A stretch of DNA of 64,000 nucleotides from Saccharina japonica (Eukaryota > Sar > Phaeophyceae > Laminariales > Laminariaceae), in the NCBI GenBank assembly GCA_008828725.1, contig MEHQ01000097.1:1-64000 (forward strand), read 5' to 3'. Made by a program: the position numbers and the translations under genes. Shown one piece after another: positions 11,807-23,179 of the stretch. A model generated the notes under the pieces. The model was given only the letters and a program-made list of their open reading frames with translations, was not told where the DNA came from and did not search any database. Each line of letters begins with the position of its first letter. Position 1 is the stretch's first letter.

Positions 11807-12137
11807 CCATCTGTGCCGACGGCTCCGCCGGCCACTTCTACTTGGCGCCTAACACATCATCCAGCGACTTCCTGGTGTTTCTTCAGGGGGGCGGTGGCTG
11901 CGCGCACAACCAGACTCAGTGCCGAAAGCTGCAGAGGGAACAGCCGCAGTTGTTCACATCAATAGGGTTTCCAGACACCCTAGCGGCGTTCGGGTACCTC
12001 TCCGGGGACTCTCGGGAAAACCCTCTGTACAGCACGTACAACCGGGTTTACCTGCCGTACTGCACGACGGACATGTACTTGCTGGACACGGGGCGTCCTG
12101 GCGCTCCCATGCAGTTTCGGGGCAGGCCGCTTTTAGA
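11807..12137 (+). CDS. Esterase exon a: N-terminal part of the catalytic domain
   Basis: Encodes the classic start of the pectin acetylesterase/Notum domain: ICADGSAGHFYL, then the strand and glycine turn FLVFLQGGGGCAH (oxyanion-side GGG), then GYLSGDSRENPLYSTYNRV and YLPYCTTDMYL, matching the family pattern of SxDxxxNP, NxVYxxYC and a following FRG. The acceptor is TGTGTTGACAG at 11806. Two bases complete a codon begun in an earlier exon, so an upstream exon ending in phase 1 must exist and was not identified. The donor is GTGAGT at 12138 (phase 2). Family assignment is based on these motifs only; choosing Notum over plant-type pectin acetylesterase is not possible from the sequence. Confidence 0.86.
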
Positions 12138-12207
12138 GTGAGTTTCCCTGCACTACATGCAAATATGCAATTGCAAATATGTACCGGTATGTGTTGACCA
12201 TTTGCTC

Positions 12208-12300
12208 ACGGATCTGAGTCACGACTATTAAAATAGGAAGAAGAGAGAAAGGAAGGGTGAAGATCACAAATGGGATGGAACAACAAAACAAAACAAGTAC
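12208..12300 (+). mobile_element. SINE 3' fragment
   Basis: Contains GGATCTGAGTCACGACTA, GAAGGGTGAAGATCACAAAT and an A-rich AACAAAACAAAACAAG end, matching the 3' part of the SINE family. Confidence 0.6.
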
Positions 12301-12819
12301 GCAGAATATATTATTTGTTGTACTTTTGACTTGTCTCTTTGTCTTTGTCTTTGTCTTTTTCCCTTCGTTGTTTTTGACCTTTTGCAGTTACACTGCTCGC
12401 AGGCCGGGGGTACATCAGTCACACGGGACCATAGTTCCCTTCCCCCGTATCATGTCTGCGTTTATAATCGGGGTGGAGGACTCGATTTGTTTGCCTGACC
12501 GGCGTGAACCCGGCACGGAACACCCCGGCATTATAGGGGCACCAAGATAGAATCAGGGGGCGTGTACCCCCGATTGGTGATGTTGACTTTTCCATTTTTA
12601 TTTTTACCTTCACATAGCGTGTAGAGGGGAGCGGAGGGCTCCAGACTATCTGTTTTTGACTGGCTTTGATTGCTTTGCGGACCCTTCGGGTTCCATTTTA
12701 TTCAGTATACCTTTTTTTGGGTAAGTTAGCCTGTGACCACGGGAATCGACCGTGTCAAGTGTTGGATTAGTACGGACAGATGGAGGTACTGGATAGAGAG
12801 ACCGGCACGGTTTTTAATG

Positions 12820-13000
12820 TGAAGACAACAACAACAACATATATAATTTGCCTTCCGACAATGTTGTTGTTGTTGTCTTCACATTAAACTCGTTTCAGTT
12901 GCTAATCCCTATAGTCTGATCTAGCAAGATCACAGCCCGTGGTCACAAAAGTGCTAGAGCCATCAGAGAATCCTAAAGAACACGCACACTTAGCAGGGAA
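12820..13000. repeat. Inverted ACA/TGT pair and dispersed repeat
   Basis: GAAGACAACAACAACAACA (12820-12838) is followed about 30 bases later by its inverse, TGTTGTTGTTGTTGTCTTC, giving a possible hairpin. The sequence after it is a reverse-complement copy of about 1385-1500. Confidence 0.55.
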
Positions 13001-13161
13001 AGGATACACCAGTCCGAAGAGGTACACCTGAAAATCCCTACAGCATGTTATGCGTGTCCAAAACTGAACTACACGCCCGCAATCTCCATTCCACTACAGC
13101 AGCATCCCCCCCCCCCCCCCCCTCCCACTCTTTACCAATGAATTTGCCGACTACAGCGTAA

Positions 13162-13858
13162 CTACTGTCTGAAGTGCTGTCTGTACAAAAACACACGGTA
13201 GGCGTGGGAACAAGATGGAGCACGCAGCTGCTGTCTGAAGTGCTGCCGGAATGACAGTCCGCGGGCACACAGTGAAAAAGAACAGCCAACCAAAGCCATC
13301 GCGTCAATTGACAATTGCCCGAATCTATCCTGAACGTCTGTGTTAGGCACAGCATTATACACATCGACACTGATTAGGAATCGTTCCACATTGAAGGGGT
13401 CTTCCACGATCAGGCACACAATGAAGGCACCCGGGGTGTCCGCGCCATCTCTGCCGCGTCTCTCTACAAAACCAGTGACGTCATCCACACAGACCCAACA
13501 ACAACATTTAGGGGAAAAAACGAAAAAAACAAAAATGATTGTCCGTTCGTCACGGGTCGATGTCGTCCGTGCTCCGGATGGCTGCTCCGCGCTGCTGTGC
13601 TGCTGCTGCGGCGTGCTGCTGTGATCCGGCGCGCCGCTCCGGTGCCACTTGGCCAGTCCTAGCACGACCACACTCGACCTGCTCCGTCCGTACTCGCTCT
13701 CGTTGTTGTCCTTCCCAGTCGGCCCCTCGCTTTCTCCCTCGTTGCACTCAGGGTGATTGGTCTGGAAAATAAAAATTCTCGCGCTGAAGGGATTGACCAG
13801 TCCAAACAAGAGCTCGTCGCCACACGCTCCCTCCTCCTTTGATGGCGAAGCCAGGTTA
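13162..13858 (-). CDS. Coding-like minus-strand segment in an esterase intron, product unknown
   Basis: From an acceptor-like TGTACTGTCTCAG (exon starting at 13858) the minus strand stays open for about 230 codons to a stop at 13162-13164. The first part reads ELLFGLVNPFSARIFIFQT; a Ser/Gln-rich stretch follows; then CLIVEDPFNVERFLISVDVY and NAVPNTDVQDRFGQLSIDAM. Two NPF/DPF-containing segments with alternating hydrophobics look like beta-sandwich strands, but I recognise no family. The middle (KCCCWVCVDDV) may include an unrecognised intron and the last part may run past a true donor. An upstream continuation at 13892-14158 is possible. It lies antisense within esterase intron 1, so it would be a nested gene or a captured fragment. 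Confidence 0.42.
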
Positions 13859-14548
13859 CTGAGACAGTACAGCTCCCTCTAGCAAACACACCTAGGGCCG
13901 TGTACATAGTGTCCGTCCACCTTTCTGATGGCGTCTGCCTCCGCGCACAAAAGTGAGATGGACATTGCTGTCTACACCGACGGCCAAAAAGGCCCGTGCA
14001 TCTGAACTTTTGCGCCTAACGCACCAGTGCCGATCCAACTCTACAGCTGCACACGCTTCGCGGCGGGTGCGCAACAGCAAGAAGGTATCGGTCCGCTTGA
14101 GGGTGAGCCTAGCCTTGCTCGCTAGAAAGACCCCCCCCCTCGCTATGGGCCATGCCAAAGCAAAAACTTTGCCGAGGCAGCGAGGGGAAGAAGGGTGTGC
14201 AGGGCATTATTCATTCAGAACGAAAAAACTGACACAATTCGTCGAATACCACCAATCTCATCCAACCAATTATATTGATGTGTATGTGTAGCGTGATGTT
14301 GAACGTCGGACAGAGCTGCACTTATATTACTCTCCCTTCCGTCGGTCGTCAGTGACATGTGCCATGCCAAACGTATACGCAAGTACGGTGTTGTCGTGCG
14401 TATATAGGAATATGTATCCCGGAACGTTTTATTTCTATTAATAGCGAGCGCTGGGTCCTGCTATGTCTTGAGTGCAGCGAGCTCGACCCTATGTTTTAAT
14501 TTTATTTGTGTATCCCAGTAAGTATTGAGTGCAATGGGTCTCTATCCG

Positions 14549-14855
14549 ATCTTCTTGCGATTCTGAACGCATTGGTGACACATATACACACGTGCACGTA
14601 CGTATACTGCTTACGGTGCGTATTGATATGGAGTGGATTCGTTTCGATCTTCTTGCCATTCTGCACTCACTCTTATTCTGCTACGCATTTATGCACGCCT
14701 ATGTACGTGCTGCTTGCTTACCGTGCGCCTAGATATATATGCAGCGGGTTGGTTTTTATCTTCTTGAGACCCTAACCCTGCACTCTTCTGCGACACATGT
14801 ATGCACGCCGTATACACACGTGCGTACTGCTTACCGTTCGTCTGATCTTGTATGT
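14549..14855 (+). repeat. Tandem repeat, about 105-bp unit, three copies
   Basis: Units begin ATCTTCTTG at 14549, 14648 and about 14758. Each contains a GTACGTGC/GCGTACTGC-like core and CTTACCGTGCG-like end, with considerable divergence. Confidence 0.6.
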
Positions 14856-14930
14856 GCTGTTTTCGCTTTAGCTGTATGATGGCGGAAAATATTGTCTGAG
14901 ATCACAGGACGGGCTCGAAAAACACTCTGG

Positions 14931-15179
14931 ACACGCGTGCTACGATAGACGTACGTGTATAGCACTTTTTAAAAGGAACGTTTCCGGAACGATCGCGCTC
15001 GTTAAGCCAAAATCGTCGGACACTGCCCTTATTGTGTTCCATTATTTGTGTGTCCTTGTATTCTTAGGTCATGGCGTTGTTCATCGGGTAGCACTCTCAT
15101 TTTACTCCAAAATTCGTTTTTGGGCGAGTATAGAGCTCCTCAAGTGACCACCCTCAGAAGGCAAAAGGTAGCATGCGTC
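14931..15179 (-). mobile_element. Family A MITE
   Basis: Starts ACACGCGTGCTACGATAGAC and ends GGTAGCATGCGTC. The internal landmarks AAAATCGTCGG, CATCGGGTAGCAC and GAGCTCCTCAAGTGACCACC are in order. Confidence 0.85.
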
Positions 15180-15624
15180 AAAATAAGACACCGCCCTTAT
15201 AAGGTGGGCTTTGCGCCTGGGGTGGAAGAATACCTTAGGGAAAAACAATGCACGAGATACAACGTACAACGAAGTACGACGCACCATATACATCATAACT
15301 GCTGTGGCACATTGTACGCCTCTCAAACCAAGAGAAAATGAAACGAGCCCAAAGTGAAATGGGGGGGGGGGGGGCTTGCGATCCTATATAATATTCTCTG
15401 TGCAATTTGTTTCGGAGGCTGTCTACCGTAGCAATCGGACAATTGAGTACAAAGACTTCCTATGCCTGGGAATTGCCCGAACAACTAATTACGAGTACCT
15501 ACTGCTTACGTATTATTTGGAAGTGTGTTGACAGTTAAGGGCAGGATGGATGCCTACTTACTGGTGTTACTTTTTCAGGACCATAGCGTTCAAGAGGTAT
15601 TTATTCAATATAAACGGATACGAA

Positions 15625-15920
15625 TCCGACGCAAGTCGACGAGGGAAGCAAGTGTTGAAATCTTCTCGCGATGAACATGCAAGCCACGTACCGCAGAGGG
15701 GAGGGAGGACACGAGCCTACTTAGTGACCCCGTTGATATGAGTTACGCCTAAAGAGGGAGAGAGAAAATAAGGGCAAAGGTAATAAATGGGATGGACAAA
15801 AGAAAAGAAAACAAACAAACAAAACAAACAAACAAAACAAACACACAAACGAAACAAAACAAAACAAAACAAAACAAAACTAAACTAAACAAAACAAAAC
15901 AAAACAAAACAAAACAAAAC
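15625..15920 (+). mobile_element. SINE copy with long A/C-rich tail
   Basis: The body matches the SINE family (GTTGAAATCTTCTCGCGATG, GATATGAGTTACGCC, GTAATAAATGGGATGGACAA). The tail is an expanded (AAAAC)n/(AAAC)n run to 15920. Confidence 0.75.
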
Positions 15921-15937
15921 GTCCTACTCTAGACAAA

Positions 15938-16196
15938 GACGCATGCTACCGTAAGGTAGAGAGGTGTTCAATATATTTTTCTGAGTCACTTTGAGGGGCC
16001 CTAGCACTAGTAATTCCCCCAAAACCTGGGTTTGGACAGATAAAAAAGTGCCACTCTATGAGCAATCCCGTGGCCCCAAGTATACAATCGAGCATATTCG
16101 CAACAAAAAAATCGTGAAATTCCGACGATTTTGGGTTAAGGAGCCTTTACTAGGTCATTCACAAAACGGTTCAAATAAAAAGTGCCACCTCCATCG
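15938..16196 (+). mobile_element. Family A MITE, right end cut by family B
   Basis: Starts GACGCATGCTACCG and follows the family order through TTTTGGGTTAAGGAGCC, breaking off in CACCTCCATCG where a family B element begins. Confidence 0.75.
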
Positions 16197-16200
16197 CCCG

Positions 16201-16452
16201 GAGCAATCCCACGGTAGGGGTGCCACTTTCAGGCTCAATATTTCCCGACCGGTTGTGCTTCTCACACGAGTAACTACCGGATACTGTTATTGTTTTACTG
16301 ATATATTTGGTTTTGGACTACCGCGATGAGAGGTGTGGTCAGATTGCGCGAACGAATGTTTCCGAAGTTCCGTCGTGTTTCGGGTGAGATATTGAGCTCC
16401 TCATGTGAGAGCGGTTCCGAACATTCTGCTACGCCCCTACCGTGGGATGACG
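16201..16452 (+). mobile_element. Family B MITE
   Basis: Starts GAGCAATCCCACGGTAGGGG and ends CCCCTACCGTGGGATGAC, with GACCGGTTGTGCTTCTCAC inside. About 250 bp, no frame of interest. Confidence 0.8.
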
Positions 16453-16499
16453 CATTCGTAGCATGTGTTCAAACGCCCTCTTGTCTAGTGTCCACCTAC

Positions 16500-17152
16500 C
16501 AGCACGCTACGACAAAGGAAGCACTTTTTTAGCTGAAATTTGTGTCACTGGGACGGAGCTCTTCAACACAGGAGCCACCCGCCGCCAAATTTTCCAACGA
16601 GCGTTTTGCACAATTATATTCGTTGAGCGCCTGGACCACGGGATGGTTCATCTCGGATCAATCCTGCCCTTTTTTTCTGGCAGAATGTTTGGGGCGGTGG
16701 TGTATACGGAGCTCGTCAGGCGAGGACGATCAGACGCGTTTATATGTCCTCTTACCTCTATCCGAGCACGGATGCATGCTACGGTAGAGGTGCACCATGT
16801 TTTTTCTAAGGGTGTTAACTCGAGGCGCTGTACACCTCACCCAAAACATCCTTGAAGAAGAAAACACATGGCCTAAGTTAACGATTCAAAATGTTTCGTC
16901 GAAACAAGAATGAAAAACTGGACGCTTTTAGGTTAATAATCAGCCAAAAAAAGCGCTACCTCTATCGTCGCACGTCTTCACGCCTCGCCGCAAAAAAGTG
17001 CACCTCTACTTTCAGACGCGTGCTACGATAGAGGTAGGTATACCTTATTTTGGCTATTTCTGTTTCAAATCAGGTTTTGGGTGGGGCACAAAGCTTCTCA
17101 AGCGACAACTCTCAGAAATTTCATGGTGCACCTCTACCGTAGCATGCGCGTC
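16500..17152. mobile_element. Three family A copies, partly decayed
   Basis: A decayed minus copy (about 16500-16773), a plus copy from GATGCATGCTACGGTAGAGG to about 16977, and a short internally deleted minus copy from GACGCGTGCTACGATAGAGG (17015) to TAGCATGCGCGTC (17152). The last ends 74 bp upstream of the exon carrying the catalytic Ser. Confidence 0.7.
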
Positions 17153-17226
17153 TTTGGTCTAACCTGTTTCGTCGCAACATCATCATCATCGTCATGATTA
17201 TTTGACTGGGGGTTTCCAAACCGCAG

Positions 17227-17350
17227 GGAAGCCTTGGGCGTCCTCCTCTCAGACACGGCGGCCGGCACGAGGGTGGTCCTTTGTGGGTCTTCGGCCGGAG
17301 CCATCGGAGCGTTCAACGCTGCCAGCTGGCTCCTAGATTCCTTTCCACAT
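17227..17350 (+). CDS. Esterase exon b: catalytic Ser (GxSxG) exon
   Basis: Encodes EALGVLLSD, GTRVVLCGSSAGAIGAF and SWLLDSFPH. GSSAG is the nucleophile elbow of the family (known members have GCSAG or GNSAG, with Ser as the nucleophile). The acceptor is CCGCAG at 17226; phase 2 joins exactly with exon a to give ...RPLLEEALGVLL, the expected helix before the elbow. The donor is GTGAGA at 17351 in phase 0. Length and position agree with the family, with no insertion or frameshift. Confidence 0.88.
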
Positions 17351-17664
17351 GTGAGAAAAAAACGTTTGGTTGTTAGTCCATAAACCCACCAAAGATGTCT
17401 TGCTTTGTATAAACGTACCGGTAGCACCTAACGTCACTAAGGAACGGTTTCGTTTGCTGTGAGTCTCGCTCTGTTCCCCCGCATCGGTGTCCATGCGCAT
17501 GTTATCTTCGACGCGAACAAATGTGTTAAATGAGTGCCTCAATTGTCCCGCATGTGTTGAGTGTTCTACAGTAGTGCAAGAACTCTGCCGTGTTTTCTAC
17601 ATATAAACTCCGCTATCTCCGCCCCGCATACTCGTATGTCCTCTTGTGTTTGGCGCAATAATAG

Positions 17665-17787
17665 GTTGCGGAGCTGAGCCTGGTGCTTGACAGCGGCTTT
17701 TTGGTGAACACTCAAGAATTCCTCGACCCCCTTCTGGAGTACATGCGGAACGAACCGTCGGCCGCATCCAGCGCGCATTGCTCCGAG
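17665..17787 (+). CDS. Esterase exon c: LDSGFLV segment
   Basis: Encodes VAELSLVLDSGFLVNTQEF, then PLLEYMRNEPSAASSAHCSE. Family members have (V)xDSGxFLD at this position followed by a Cys-containing stretch. The acceptor is either ATAG at 17664 (chosen because it gives a fuller beta strand) or GGAG at 17673; both keep phase 0. The donor GTGCCT at 17788 is weak, but using it joins HCSE to the next exon's EFGGGPCC in frame, matching the family's C-x(n)-C spacing. The ends are therefore less certain than the coding core. Confidence 0.72.
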
Positions 17788-18267
17788 GTGCCTATGATAC
17801 GGTGGATGGGTATACTTGTATTACCCCGCACGTTTGTCGAGACCTTTCTGTCACAAACGAAGGAGAGGTCAGGAAGAAACCCAACCCGAGATTTTCGGGA
17901 TTGGAATAGTTTCGGGAGTGGCGGGATCCGATTTACTATGGAATACATCGCTGGTTCAGCAAGCAATCTAGACTTTGTCGGCCAGTGCGGCTCCGTTTAG
18001 TTTATTTGTAGCCCGGTACTTTAGACTGCTAACCCAGGGATGATAATTTTGTCGACGTTCCGGTATTGTATACAAGTAATGCCGTAATCGTTGTTGGCGT
18101 ATGGATTTATAGCTATACGTTCATTGCGAATCGTACTTTGGGGCATCCATAAAATGTTGTTTCAAGATTAAACAACAACATTGGGTCCTCTCCTCAAGCT
18201 TCCGCACAACCGAACCAACGCAACACGTTCACAGCCCCATGGGGTAAGGATATACAATTTAAACAAC

Positions 18268-18535
18268 GACGCGTGCTAAGATACAGGAGGTATACCGTTT
18301 TTTTTGCTGAAACGTTTTCTGAATGTTCAGGCTCCTTAACCCAAAACCGTCGGACTTTCAGTTTTTCTTATCGCAATAACATTCTTTGCATACTTAGGCC
18401 ATGGTATTGTTCATTGGGTAGCACTTTTATTTTCGTCCAAAAACGGGTTTTAGACTACTACAGGTATAGAGGTCATCAAGTGACCGCCCTCAAAAGGCAG
18501 AAACATGGTTCATTCACCTCTACCGTAGCATGCGT
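18268..18535 (-). mobile_element. Family A MITE with perfect CAAC duplication
   Basis: GACGCGTGCTAAGATACAGG to GTAGCATGCGTC, flanked by CAAC at 18264-18267 and 18536-18539. It lies in an esterase intron. Confidence 0.92.
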
Positions 18536-18539
18536 CCAA

Positions 18540-19200
18540 CCAACCTTGTTTGAAGCAGAACTGATATTGCAAATCGAGGGAGGTACTGCGAATAGTTGCT
18601 CATTGCAAAGCCGCTAAAGGCAGAACATACACTCCAACCAATCCCAAACTCACCCCCGACATTATTATGTGCCTGTCAAGATCGCATGGCAAACGACCTA
18701 TTTCCCGACCGGAAACCACCTGATATGCTTGAATGTGTTCCGTGCGGTGTGGCATTGAGTTCAAACTGATATCATCGTGTCGCCGGTGTACGCCCCTCCG
18801 GTGCGTACTCTTACAGGAATATACTACTCAGGAATGTTCTTGGGAAAATATCGTTCGAGTGTTCTCGTTTCTGTTATTGTTGATAAGGCTGTTCATATCG
18901 TTCTTGATCTTAGTGGTGTAGTTTTCTGAAAACGCATTATATTCGCCTCTTCTTACCGCCATCTTCCGAGGAACCCACTGATTACATACACGATGTCATG
19001 AGCACCAGGGGTTTGACAGAAGACGTTTGTTTGTGGTGCACGAAGTTCAGCTACAAGCTCCAACGCGCGGAGGCTATCATTATTCTCCATTTCACTCCAA
19101 TAAATGTTCCTGTTCGAGGTCATATTCTCCGTGTTGTGTTTTTGGTTGTATTCTTGGTTTGCACTATTACCTTTACTATTGTAGATCCGACAATGTGTAG
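18540..19200. other. Intron sequence, nothing recognised
   Basis: Esterase intron between two MITEs, without a coding or repeat signature that I can identify. Confidence 0.4.
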
Positions 19201-19202
19201 CG

Positions 19203-19446
19203 AGGCGTGCTACGATGGAGGTAACACGTTTTGGGTATTTTTGTTTCTGAGTGACGGAGCTCCTCAACCCAAGACCGCCGAACTGCCATTTTTGCTTGCG
19301 ATCTGATTTTTGTTTTGCCAAGGCCATGGAATTTTCCATCGGGATGCACTTTCATTTTTATCAACAATCGTTTTTTGGGTAAGGTAGGGAGCTCCTCAAG
19401 TAAGTAACCTCAAAAACTAAATGGTGCATATCTACCGCAGCATGAT
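19203..19446 (-). mobile_element. Family A MITE
   Basis: GAGGCGTGCTACGATGGAGG to TATCTACCGCAGCATGATTC with internal CATCGGGATGCACTTTCATT. Confidence 0.75.
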
Positions 19447-19902
19447 TCAGGCGTCCTTAACCCATTAATGTTTGACTATATTATCCGTTGTTTACCAAAA
19501 GACCATTGGACGGTTCGTTCGGTTCCCTTACCGAATTTTGCAAAAGTCAGTTCATGGGGCGAATATTGGGCTCTTCAAGTCGGGATCCCCATAAACAATA
19601 ATATGCACGTGGATAAAGCTTATAGCGTGAAGTAGACATGGAAAGAAGCTACACATTTGCGCATAGGTTTCCTTTGTTTCCGTGGTTTTCTGCTTCCTGG
19701 AATCATATTAGTGATCAACGTTGAAGCTCATGCTGCACATTGTCGGATGGCAAATATGATAATAATACTAAGTTGCACCCCCTATCGTAGCATGAGCGTC
19801 AACGGTGATCACCCACGAGCACTCCGAAAGAAAAATGCCGGGGAGATGAAAAGAGCCCTCTCCACGAAACCTTCTATCCCCTGCACCTGCTCCCGGCTTG
19901 AT

Positions 19903-20149
19903 GAGTCATCCCACGGTAGAGGCGCAGCAGACGTTTCTGAGTTCCTCACATGAGGAGCTCAATACCTCACCCGTAACATGACTGACGTCGGAAACATTCG
20001 CTCGCGCAACCCGACCTAACCTTCCAATGCGGTAGTATAGAAACAAATATACCAGTAAAATATCAGTAGTATCCGGTGGTTACTCACGTGAGGAGCACAA
20101 CCGGTCATACAAGAGCCTAAAAGTGGTACTCCTACCGTGGGATTGCTCC
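19903..20149 (-). mobile_element. Family B MITE
   Basis: GAGTCATCCCACGGTAGAGG to CTACCGTGGGATTGCTC, the reverse of the 16201 copy. Flanking 4-mers TGAT and CGAT agree in three of four positions. Confidence 0.8.
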
Positions 20150-20194
20150 GATAAGTACTCTTATTATTGGTGTTATTGAGTTTGTTCTCAGATG

Positions 20195-20466
20195 GGTGCT
20201 ACGTTAGGGGGGTCGCTTATTTGTGTCCCTGTTTTTCAGTCGCTCAGAGCACCTCGTCCAAGCGACTACCCTCTTCATTTTCAGGTCTATTTCTTTTTTT
20301 CTTTACCTTTTGGTGTCGTGGTTTGAACCGGCATGTGAGATTGTCTGTCACGTTGCGCCACCAAAACAAAATAATCAAGTCCAGGTTTCGAGGACGGTAC
20401 AGGGCCACTCGCCCGAGTAGCCCATAGCGCGAGTGAAAGCGGGGGTAGCCCGCCTACCGTAGTAGC
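20195..20466 (+). mobile_element. Family I MITE
   Basis: GTGCTACGTTAGGGGGGTCG to CCCGCCTACCGTAGTAGC. Matches 27141-27409 and 45849-46114 (GTCCAAGCGACT/GCCAAGCGACT, CGAGTGGCC/CGAGTAGCC segments). Confidence 0.7.
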
Positions 20467-20565
20467 AGCAGTCCTTATTCGTCTTCATATTATTTCGCTT
20501 TGTCAATATTGTTCTCTGAATTTGATTCCTCTTTTACGCTTCTCACTATCGTAATGCCATGGTAG

Positions 20566-20721
20566 GAATTCGGCGGGGGGCCCTGTTGCGCGCAGTTCGT
20601 CTGCATGTACCATCGCGGATACTACCCCGCCGCGGACAAAAGACTTCGGGGAACGTTCTTCATCTCGAGCGCACACGACGCCATCGCAGGGATCCAGCTG
20701 CACAAACACGGCAGAATACCG
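20566..20721 (+). CDS. Esterase exon d: probable catalytic Asp exon
   Basis: Encodes EFGGGPCCAQFVCMYHRGYY, then DKRLRGTFFISSAHDAIAGI and QLHKHGRIP. The family has a Cys-rich segment, then a Tyr/Pro stretch, then the strand before the acidic residue of the triad (TPlFivnSxYDxxQ in pectin acetylesterases; the equivalent FDE in Notum). Here FFISSAHDAIAG puts Asp in that place. The acceptor is CATGGTAG at 20565, the donor GTGAAA at 20722, phase 0 on both sides. Confidence 0.84.
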
Positions 20722-21018
20722 GTGAAAACAAATTCCATCTCCACGTATCGTCTCCACGACAACATTGCACGGATCGTATAAAATCCCCAATTTCTTTATG
20801 ATCTTACTTATCGAATGTTATCGCGTGTTAAAAAATGGGTAGCACTTTTTGGCCTAACCGATTCTGTCAACCCTCGTAGTGGGTACGATTTCAAAATAAG
20901 ATAGCGTAGGAACTCGCGTGGGAGGGTGTTTGTAACTGGCGTTAACCTGAGTGCGTACGCGGTAGCCGGGAGGTATATACGTGTTAGTGAAACGTATAGT
21001 TATGAGGAATCGATTAAG

Positions 21019-21180
21019 CGTTATGCTACGGTAGAGGTGACCAAGACCACCGTATACAACGAACAGTGCTGCAAAAACATGAGACTGAAAAACACCCGCC
21101 GATGTTTTTAATTAAGGAGCCCGATCATTCAGAAAACATTTCGGCCAAAAAAAGGTATACCTCTATCGTAGCACACGTTC
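21019..21180 (+). mobile_element. Family A MITE, internally deleted
   Basis: TTATGCTACGGTAGAGGTGA to ATCGTAGCACACG. The middle third of the family sequence is missing. Confidence 0.65.
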
Positions 21181-22139
21181 AATTGAGTACTGACGGGTCA
21201 TCGGCCATCTAGAATAGGCTGCTTACAATTTGGCACGCGGACAGTCAAACTTAGGATCTCGCATGAATTCGCTCGAAAACCAATCGGCGCCTACCTCCGA
21301 GGCATGTGATATGGGGGGTGTACCGTACGTTACGATACCACCTTGTGGCTCTTTTCTTCTCCCTGACATTTATCCTCCACCCAAAGGTAAAGGAGCTGTG
21401 CAGCAGCGTTGCGTATCGCGAAACATGTGGCGTATAGGCATGTATTCAGCATACAGTATGTTTTACATATCGTTTTCGTGTTTTGTATTTACGAAGGCAT
21501 ATCATATCGTACATAGGTAAAGAACAAATATAACGCGGCAACAAAATAGTGCCCGTTTTTCCCTCGCCACCACCTCACGGGTGAGATAGTGGCGAGAGAT
21601 GGACATCCCTTTTTGTTGGATTTTCACATATTGGGAACATAGTGGGCCTACATTGGTCTCCGTACGGGGTGTTGCTGAGATGCACACGAACGAGTCAAAG
21701 CGTGATACCATAGTGTTGAGTTTATAACACAGCAATTAAGAATACCGTATCATTCTTGCATTTTTCGTTTTTTATTTTTCGTTTTGTCGAGGCTAGACTT
21801 TCTATTTTGACGGGTGGGTGTATAGGGCTACTCACCGCAAAGAACCTCAGATAATTTTCAAGTGCACCTCTATCGTAGGGCGCGAACCTGTGTTTTCTCC
21901 CAGCTGTGTCGATCACGGGATGCTTGGTTTCGAGCGAGCTCAACATGGCGTCGTGCGCACCCGAGCTTGGCGTCTACACAGGAATAGATGATACAGCAAA
22001 CCAACAATTTCTTGAATGTCCTGTACCTGCTTTAGGCTCCTAGGTGGCCTCCGTCGTACGTCTTGACCCCCCCCCCCCTGTTGTTTCTCTGGGATACAGG
22101 AGAGTATGAGCGAGGTGGTGTGGGGTACGGCGGTGTACA

Positions 22140-22420
22140 CAGGGGAGGTCACATCGCAGCTGCGTAACCTGGCTCTCCTACACCCTGAGGTGGGTACCAT
22201 AGATGGAGGGGGGGGGGTGACTTTGTGTGGCTTGTTTTACAACCTGAGGTGGGTACCAAAGATGCAGGGGGGTGTACTTCATATTCATCCATGGTCGTTA
22301 AAGTATGACAACAGACCCTCGCATCCCTACAATACCGGGACGGGGCATGTCGGGTTTTCACCGATCAGGCGGACATCGGTAACACCAAGCGCGACGCGCC
22401 GTGAGGTGGCAGCGTTTCGA
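22140..22420 (-). mobile_element. Family C copy with a tandem G-rich segment
   Basis: ACCCTCGCATCCCTACAATA and GTCGGGTTTTCACC match family C in minus orientation. CCTGAGGTGGGTACC followed by a G run occurs twice (about 22180 and 22240). Confidence 0.6.
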
Positions 22421-23179
22421 GTGGTTCGTGTGATCGGTAAGAGACGACCCATTAACGTGGCGGCAAGTGACGAATACACCCGGGAACATCCCCGAATTAG
22501 CTCCGTTTTCCTTCGTAAAACCAAGCGTTCGGATGCATTCAGGAAACGCCAATTTCAGACCTACCCGTTCTCTATATGGGGGGTTTCCAAATAAATAATT
22601 CATGTATATACTTCACATCAGAGGGGATATGGGATGCGGTCACGTGACGGCCGAAGCTCGTGACGGGGCTGCCGTTACCCGGAGAAGCGACTGCAGTGGT
22701 GGGTACCCACCAGTCAGTCCCCATACTTTCTGGCGGCGTAGAATCCATAGACAAGCGCGATTCTGCGATAACCGGTTATGGTTGAACGTCCGTTTTGCTA
22801 CTGGCTGATGGAGTTCTCCAACTAAGAATAAACCTCAACATTGTTTCAGTCCGCGTATCTTTGTGATTTGAAAAAAAAAAGAGCAATGGGCGTAGATGTC
22901 TAGTCTCCTAAAAAACAAGTCAGTGCAGCATACGTACATGGTTACGTATTTCCGCCGCCCCCCCAAAAACAACATTTTAATTCTCGCATTGCACGGTAGC
23001 GGGGTGGCCTCTTATCATGTTATGGGCTCCTCGCATGAGGAGCTCCATACATCACCCGACGTTTGTTGACCTGCCCAACCCAAGCATCTCCTACGCAAAT
23101 ATGATCTGATATTTGTATAAGCATTACAATCATATATATATATATACGTATACCTGTACAAACATCATGATAGCCGGTG

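Larger units (their letters stand above)
12138..17226 (+). other. Esterase intron 1 (about 5.1 kb)
   Basis: Holds a SINE 3' fragment, dispersed repeats, a minus-strand coding-like segment (13162-13858), a 105-bp tandem repeat, a fuller SINE, and several MITEs. Donor GTGAGT and acceptor CCGCAG are both good. Confidence 0.7.
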
